Shown one piece after another: positions 39,858 through 42,082 of a stretch of 42,082 nucleotides of DNA. The position numbers and the translations under genes are program-made. The stretch comes from a virus, in IMG/VR virus record IMGVR_UViG_3300047586_000340, positions 1-42,082 of that record. One strand, 5' to 3'. The notes below the pieces were generated by a model. That model had not been told where the DNA came from, ran no database searches, and saw only the letters and a program-made list of their open reading frames with translations. Positions within the stretch are counted from its first letter, which is position 1. Each line of letters starts with the position of its first letter.

Positions 39858-40012
39858 TATCCGCCGCACCTCGCCAGACCGTTCAGTGCGATCAACCCGA
39901 AATAAATCACCGCGAGTCCGGCCAAAACCACGCATCCGCGGTCAAACCAGGGGCTTTTCATCATTTGTTCAAACCAGTCCAGGGTGCGGTCTCTGATGAT
40001 TTCCGGTGTCAT
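39857..40012 (-). CDS. Tiny membrane protein before transposase (51 aa)
   Basis: Starts by ATGA overlap with the upstream gene and ends by a one-base overlap with the transposase ATG, so it is firmly embedded in the operon. Residues ~28-47 form one membrane helix (CVVLAGLAVIYFGLIALNGL). Its translation may couple the transposase to the upstream gene. Function unknown. Confidence 0.6.
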   Translation of the reverse strand: MTPEIIRDRTLDWFEQMMKSPWFDRGCVVLAGLAVIYFGLIALNGLARCGG

Positions 40013-40491
40013 GGTGTTCCCTCCATTTCCTGCATGAACATCTTGATTTTTTTTATTTCCCTGTTGGCCTCGTCCCGCTTCTCCATCTTCCGCGCCAGTT
40101 CCGCTCGCAGCACGTCGCGATCCGGCATGGTGAAAATGCCGCTCTTCCTGGCCAGAAATGTGATGGGTTGGTCGCTGCCGACGGCGATGCAAAAGGCCGG
40201 AAGAAACTCCGCCGGAAAGCGGTGCTTCTGTTTTGCCGACGAAGTCCAGGAATCCAGCATGCAGCGGGTTATCTGGTGGCCTGTAAGTTCTGTCATTCGT
40301 CCGGCGATGATGTCCCGCGATACGGGACACTGGCCGATGCATTTGTCGATGATTTCCTGAAGCTGGAGAGTGACATTCAATGTCCCCGTTTTTGGTTCCT
40401 GCTGGATGCGCTCTTCGTGCTGTTGTCTGACCAGGTCGAAAAGGCTTAACTGCGTTGGGTCGGTGTCAGTTCTTTTTCGCAACTTAGACAT
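40009..40491 (-). CDS. Hypothetical early-region protein (160 aa)
   Basis: Start at ATG 40491 (AGGTG six bases before); a GTG nine bases upstream is an alternative. N-terminal QLSLFDLVRQQHEERIQ, central RDIIAGRMTELTGHQITRCM (possible helix-turn-helix) and a coiled-coil C-terminus (AELARKMEKRDEANREIKKI). Genes of this look often precede transposase genes in Mu-like phages; I know no established function. DNA binding is plausible. Confidence 0.55.
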   Translation of the reverse strand: MSKLRKRTDTDPTQLSLFDLVRQQHEERIQQEPKTGTLNVTLQLQEIIDKCIGQCPVSRDIIAGRMTELTGHQITRCMLDSWTSSAKQKHRFPAEFLPAFCIAVGSDQPITFLARKSGIFTMPDRDVLRAELARKMEKRDEANREIKKIKMFMQEMEGTP

Positions 40492-40531
40492 TGAAAACAC
40501 CTAAAAACTGGTTTATAAGAAGGCTGTAAAG

Positions 40532-40909
40532 CTAAATTGTTCTCCCGATTCCGTACTCAAGCAACCGCCCCATCCGGGCACTTTTATAAAAACGGTGGAT
40601 CGCCGACCTGGATACATGTTTTTCTGGATTGTCCGGGTATCTGTCGCGGATGGTGGTCGCAATCTCGGTGTATTGATGGCCTTGCTTTCTAAGTTCCATA
40701 ACCATCTTCCGGACAACCGGGTCCCGGAACCCGCCGATGAGCTTGTGGCTGAAATGCTTTCCCTTCCCCATCGGGTTTGGGCGAAGGCGTTTTTCCGGAA
40801 GGGCAGGTTTGTTGTCCAGGCGGGCATTAATTTGATTCAGGGTGAGGTGTATGTCGGAAATCTCTTTTTTAATGGTTTTGATCTCGGCGCTGATCTGGTC
40901 TTTTTTCAT
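40532..40909 (-). CDS. Hypothetical protein with coiled coil and HTH-like C-terminus (125 aa)
   Basis: AAGGAAGG lies before the ATG. Residues 1-35 form a heptad-rich helix (ISAEIKTIKKEISDIHLTLN). The C-terminal half (VMELRKQGHQYTEIATTIRD ... HVSRSAIHRFYKSARMG) looks like a recognition-helix domain, similar in its last part to the gp27-like protein at 29308. Likely an early DNA-binding regulator; family unknown. Confidence 0.5.
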   Translation of the reverse strand: MKKDQISAEIKTIKKEISDIHLTLNQINARLDNKPALPEKRLRPNPMGKGKHFSHKLIGGFRDPVVRKMVMELRKQGHQYTEIATTIRDRYPDNPEKHVSRSAIHRFYKSARMGRLLEYGIGRTI

Positions 40910-40919
40910 GGGATTCCTT

Positions 40920-40935
40920 CCTTATATATATAAGG
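40920..40935. promoter_or_regulatory. 16-base perfect palindrome in early operon
   Basis: CCTTATATATATAAGG is its own reverse complement and lies in the 43-base gap between the Ner-like gene and the next gene, touching the ribosome site. It may be an operator or an mRNA hairpin controlling that start. TATATAT could also serve as a -10 element. Confidence 0.45.
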
Positions 40936-40952
40936 ATACGCGGATGCCGGTT

Positions 40953-41237
40953 TTAGGCCGCTTTTCGATGCCAGTTTTTCCGCGGGCGTCCGATCTTCGG
41001 CTCACGTCCCGGGATCAGGTACAGATCCGGCCAGATCCGGCGGATATCGACGCCGATTGCCTCGGAGATAGCCTCATGAACCCGCCGCGACATCCGCTTG
41101 CCGTCGATGACGTAAGAAATATGCACAGGAGTAAGCCCCAGTTCCCGGGCGATGGCCGCCTGGTTAAGGTTGGCATTATGGAGGGCGTTCCGGATCTCCA
41201 GAGGGGTCATGCCGCTTTTCGCTTTTTCTATTTTCAT
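40953..41237 (-). CDS. Ner-like HTH early regulator
   Basis: 94 residues from the ATG at 41237, with GAGGAGATCAACCC before it (the longer frame from 41315 lacks such a site and would start at the promoter). The region MTPLEIRNALHNANLNQAAI, ARELGLTPVHISYVIDG and HEAISEAIGVDIRRIWPDL follows the Ner/Nlp winged-helix pattern, including the terminal I-W-P. Mu Ner represses the early and repressor promoters. It is the first gene after the early promoter, as in Mu. The basic tail (RKNWHRKAA) may help DNA binding. Confidence 0.75.
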   Translation of the reverse strand: MKIEKAKSGMTPLEIRNALHNANLNQAAIARELGLTPVHISYVIDGKRMSRRVHEAISEAIGVDIRRIWPDLYLIPGREPKIGRPRKNWHRKAA

Positions 41238-41286
41238 GGGTTGATCTCCTCTTTTTTTGTTTCGGGTGTAACGGGAATTTAGAAAC

Positions 41287-41315
41287 GTTATAAACCGATA
41301 AAATGTCCATGTCAA
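41287..41315 (-). promoter_or_regulatory. Early promoter (sigma70 type) with operator-like inverted repeat
   Basis: On the minus strand: TTGACA (41310-41315), 17-base spacer, TATAAC (41287-41292), about 50 bases before the Ner-like ATG. Arms AAACCGA (41292-41298) and TCGGTTT (41324-41330) form an inverted repeat spanning the promoter, a likely binding site for the phage repressor or Ner. Confidence 0.75.
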
Positions 41316-41410
41316 GAATTATTTCGGTTTCGCTGTTATTTTTCCTTAAAAACATATTAAGTATAGAGTAAATATATGAATATAAAAGCTATTGTGACAT
41401 TTTCGGAGTG

Positions 41411-41431
41411 TTTCGTAGTTCGTTTCGTAGT
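41411..41431. repeat. Tandem TTTCGTAGT repeat
   Basis: TTTCGTAGT at 41411-41419 and 41423-41431, a 12-base period, just upstream of the cargo gene start. It may be a regulatory site or an internal transposase site. Function unknown. Confidence 0.35.
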
Positions 41432-41452
41432 GAGAGGTGCAACAGCGAAAAT

Positions 41453-41818
41453 ATGTATGAGATAAAAAATCCGCCAGATATAGGTTTCCACATAGAAACA
41501 AACGTTAATTTAATTAATGACAAGGTTGAAAATATTACCATTTATTTCAGTGCTGATGATGCTGATAAAATGCTTAATTTATTGAAAAAAAAATACGGCA
41601 AACCTAAAGAATTCTCCACTGGTTCTGTTCAAAATCGGATGGGCGCAAAATTTAATAGAGTCAGTGCGATATGGGACATAAAAGACTGTGAGATCTTTTT
41701 AATACAGAGATTATCTAAGATTGATGATGGATATTTATTTATCGACTCAAAAAAATATAAGTCATATAAAAACGAGCAAAAAAATAAAGTAGCCAAAGAC
41801 GCATTGGATAAGTTGTAA
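41453..41818 (+). CDS. AT-rich cargo gene of unknown function (121 aa)
   Basis: The only phage-side gene on the plus strand, lying between the early promoter and the phage left end. The start at 41453 lacks a well-spaced ribosome site (AGAGG is about 15 bases upstream); a GTG at 41408 is open in frame. The core (VENITIYFSADDADKMLNLL, KKKYGKPKEF, QNRMGAKFNRVSAIWDIKD) is familiar from small hypothetical bacterial proteins with an L-x-x-K-Y-G-x-P segment, which often carry a signal peptide that is missing here. Base composition is far AT-richer than the phage body. It may be a moron gene or a 5'-truncated import. Confidence 0.6.
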   Translation: MYEIKNPPDIGFHIETNVNLINDKVENITIYFSADDADKMLNLLKKKYGKPKEFSTGSVQNRMGAKFNRVSAIWDIKDCEIFLIQRLSKIDDGYLFIDSKKYKSYKNEQKNKVAKDALDKL

Positions 41819-41843
41819 TTGAACTCCTTTTTGACGATAATTA

Positions 41844-41856
41844 TGTCGCCGATTTC
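41844..41856 (-). repeat. Inverted end repeat (phage left end)
   Basis: TGTCGCCGATTTC is the exact reverse complement of GAAATCGGCGACA at 103-115 near the other phage end. It is a probable transposase binding site. Only one clear copy is visible on this side. Confidence 0.55.
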
Positions 41857-41889
41857 GTTTCTCTATTATAGGGTTTTAGAAAAAGATAT

Positions 41890-41899
41890 TATGCGACAA
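41890..41899. repeat. 10-base direct repeat at right prophage edge
   Basis: TATGCGACAA, identical to 65-74. It marks the probable junction where the host reading frame resumes. Confidence 0.5.
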
Positions 41900-41972
41900 G
41901 ACCGTTAATAGTTTCCATGATTTTCAACGCGAACAGCGCGGCCAAAAAAATAAATATCTCCTTAATCCTTAA
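41890..41972 (+). pseudogene. Host gene fragment, 3' end of interrupted gene
   Basis: Reading TGC GAC AAG from 41892, the frame stays open for CDKTVNSFHDFQREQ and further to a TAA at 41970-41972. It joins in frame with the membrane segment at 1-75 if the prophage and one repeat copy are removed. It is convergent with the host gene at 41984, with an 11-base gap, which is normal gene packing. Confidence 0.5.
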
Positions 41973-41983
41973 TTAAATTCAAT

Positions 41984-42082
41984 CTATCCCAATAAGTACC
42001 GTCCGGGATAGTGCCGCATTAACCAGTCAAGTCCCGATTCATTTCCTTTGTCACCGATTATCTTACTCCCTTCAATCGGTAC
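41984..42082 (-). CDS. Host gene, C-terminal fragment (partial)
   Basis: The minus strand is open from the window edge to a TAG at 41984-41986 and encodes about 32 residues, including GNESGLDWLMRHYPGRYLLG at the C-terminus. It has no phage-like context and convergent arrangement with the split host gene. Family not recognisable from this piece. Confidence 0.55.
   Translation of the reverse strand, partial: VPIEGSKIIGDKGNESGLDWLMRHYPGRYLLG

Larger units (their letters stand above)
75..41889 (-). mobile_element. Mu-like transposable siphovirus prophage (near-complete)
   Basis: Nearly all genes between these points are phage genes in one leftward orientation: transposase and MuB-like ATPase early, then lysis, head and tail genes, then a methyltransferase. 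The edges are approximate. They are set by two broken pieces of one plausible host reading frame (1-75 and 41890-41972) and by a 10-base direct repeat at both edges. Sites with a GCGACA core lie just inside both ends. I did not find the canonical TG...CA termini with a matching 5-base target duplication, so the exact cut points are open. The gene set looks complete for lysis, packaging, head and tail. Confidence 0.85.

Noticed and set aside
1-42082. tRNA, rRNA genes or CRISPR arrays
   Set aside because: I saw no cloverleaf, ribosomal or regularly spaced repeat-spacer pattern on either strand.

Overview
The window is an almost complete Mu-like transposable prophage of about 41.8 kb inside a bacterial chromosome, with a few tens of host bases at each end. 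All phage genes but one lie on the minus strand, so the phage reads from right (early) to left (late). Hallmarks are a DDE transposase with Mu-type domains, a MuB-like ATPase, a Gam-like protein, a GemA (gp16)-like protein, gp26/gp27-like proteins, a gp28-like terminase, a portal, an F-like minor head protein and a gpT-like capsid protein. No tail sheath gene was found, and the tail genes are those of a non-contractile siphovirus tail (tail tube, chaperone pair with a candidate frameshift, tape measure, distal tail, hub). This resembles the B3/D3112 type more than Mu itself. The host cannot be identified from sequence alone. The GC-rich phage body, strong GGAGG ribosome sites and gene content are compatible with a Gram-negative bacterium such as a Desulfobacterota member; that is inference.

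Layout from the early end. At 41984-42082 is the 3' end of a minus-strand host gene. A plus-strand host gene is split, with its last codons at 41890-41972 and the upstream part at 1-75. At 41453-41818 is an AT-rich plus-strand cargo gene outside the early operon. The early operon (41237 down to 31613) starts from a good sigma70 promoter at 41287-41315. It encodes a Ner-like regulator, small regulators, the transposase, an XRE-type repressor-like protein, MuB, GemA, Gam and many small proteins. At least five of these are tiny one-helix membrane peptides.

A second strong promoter at 31568-31595 is followed within 150 bases by a very strong terminator (31413-31473), and then by holin and M15-peptidase endolysin genes. 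This may be a small RNA or an attenuated leader of the lysis operon. A further terminator (30694-30741) follows the endolysin. The late region then runs: TraR/DksA-type zinc protein, DUF2730-like, gp26-like, gp27-like, terminase, portal, F-like protein, and a 751-residue fused protease-scaffold-capsid protein. After these come two signal-peptide proteins flanking an O-antigen-ligase-like membrane protein.

The tail module (20718 to about 5760) includes connector proteins, tail tube, chaperones, tape measure and a 1269-residue hub. The last part (5746 to 275) holds fibre-like proteins, a LamG protein, a DUF1353-like protein, two secreted proteins (one rich in paired cysteines) and a D12-class adenine methyltransferase. 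It ends in repeated GCGACA-core sites that are probably transposase binding sites. Adjacent genes overlap or nearly touch almost throughout (many ATGA overlaps), so expression is probably as a few long polycistronic units.
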